Positions 63,918-64,000 of a stretch of DNA of 64,000 bases are shown in pieces. Both the position numbers and the translations under genes were made by a program. Source of the DNA: Macrostomum hystrix (taxonomy: Eukaryota; Platyhelminthes; Macrostomidae); contig CATNEN010000025.1 of NCBI GenBank assembly GCA_950097015.1, positions 4,255,001 to 4,319,000 of the forward strand. Direction: 5' to 3'. Positions within the stretch are counted from its first letter, which is position 1, and the number at the start of each line of letters is the position of its first letter. The notes beneath the pieces are model-generated. The model was not told the DNA's origin. It worked only from the letters and a program-made list of their open reading frames with translations, and did no database searches.

Positions 63918-63925
63918 CCCTAAAA

Positions 63926-64000
63926 GATCCCACTTAAGATCAGTAAAATCAAAGATAACCCCGAAAAAATCCCACTAAAAGATCCGTGGGATCATGAATA
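63926..64000. other. Window end
   Basis: Unique sequence containing AAAAGATCC/TGGGATC words similar to those left of the hAT element (62810-62850). No feature. Confidence 0.5.

Noticed and set aside
62819-63933. Three overlapping minus-strand ORFs of 298-354 codons (SSLPCLISPLSHL repeats)
   Set aside because: Products of the 16-bp array inside a hAT MITE; three frames are open together, which is not coding behaviour.

Overview
This 64-kb window is eukaryotic and almost certainly metazoan. It has spliced genes with GT-AG introns, clear animal orthologues (DAXX, PTRH2, bL20m, DESI2-type PPPDE protease, a rhodopsin-like GPCR), tRNA-derived SINEs, and Helitron, hAT and mariner sequences. Exons are GC-rich and intergenic DNA is AT-rich. 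A free-living flatworm or another lophotrochozoan is my guess, but nothing here fixes the taxon. Summing the arrays I can delimit, roughly a third of the window is tandem repeat, mostly short-period minisatellites.

Host genes in order: C-terminal end of an unrecognised protein (2-253, +); TPR protein resembling the Rpl4 assembly chaperone Acl4 (1135-2268, -); universal stress protein (6038-7036, +, two exons); peptidyl-tRNA hydrolase 2 (19618-20606, -, two exons, 179 aa); DESI2-like desumoylating isopeptidase (40775-41530, -); 6-phosphogluconate dehydrogenase (44098-50084, -, seven exons, 483 aa predicted); mitochondrial ribosomal protein bL20m (51735-52199, +); DAXX (52878-56291, +, three exons visible); first coding exon of a class A GPCR (60151-60616, +). 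These are unrelated housekeeping or regulatory genes, not an operon. Their shared trait is that introns and flanks are filled with locus-specific minisatellites.

The most striking structure is a nest of mobile elements between 21.6 and 37.7 kb. Helitron A exists as an intact 2,266-bp copy at 2581-4846 (+) and as an inverted copy whose two pieces (37682-37373 and 23612-21657) also sum to 2,266 bp. Between those pieces lies Helitron B (23613-37372, 13.76 kb), inserted exactly between an A and a T, with a 5' TC end, a 3' hairpin and CTAG. Copy 1 supplies the uninterrupted site. Inside Helitron B is an 18-bp minisatellite, and inside that is a third element, C (about 24813-34456, 9.6 kb), with 35-bp imperfect terminal inverted repeats. 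The next unit of the array preserves its empty site.

Element C encodes a ~1,300-residue protein: a 33-aa repeat region, two CHHC-like zinc fingers plus a C2H2-like finger, and a tyrosine-recombinase-like domain. A PWWP domain follows in another frame across an A9 run. The gene is followed by a two-tier satellite (360-bp units plus 48-bp insert units) built around the palindrome TGACGCGTCA; related TGACG/CGTCA motifs crowd both ends of the element. I consider element C the best candidate for an undescribed system.

Other mobile DNA: a hAT-type MITE with 8-bp duplications inside both Helitron A copies; a second hAT-like MITE at 20863-21541; a minisatellite-bearing hAT element at 62854-63917 with a relative in DAXX intron 1; a mariner relic (39484-40082); an inverted-repeat element between PGD and bL20m; and several SINE copies.
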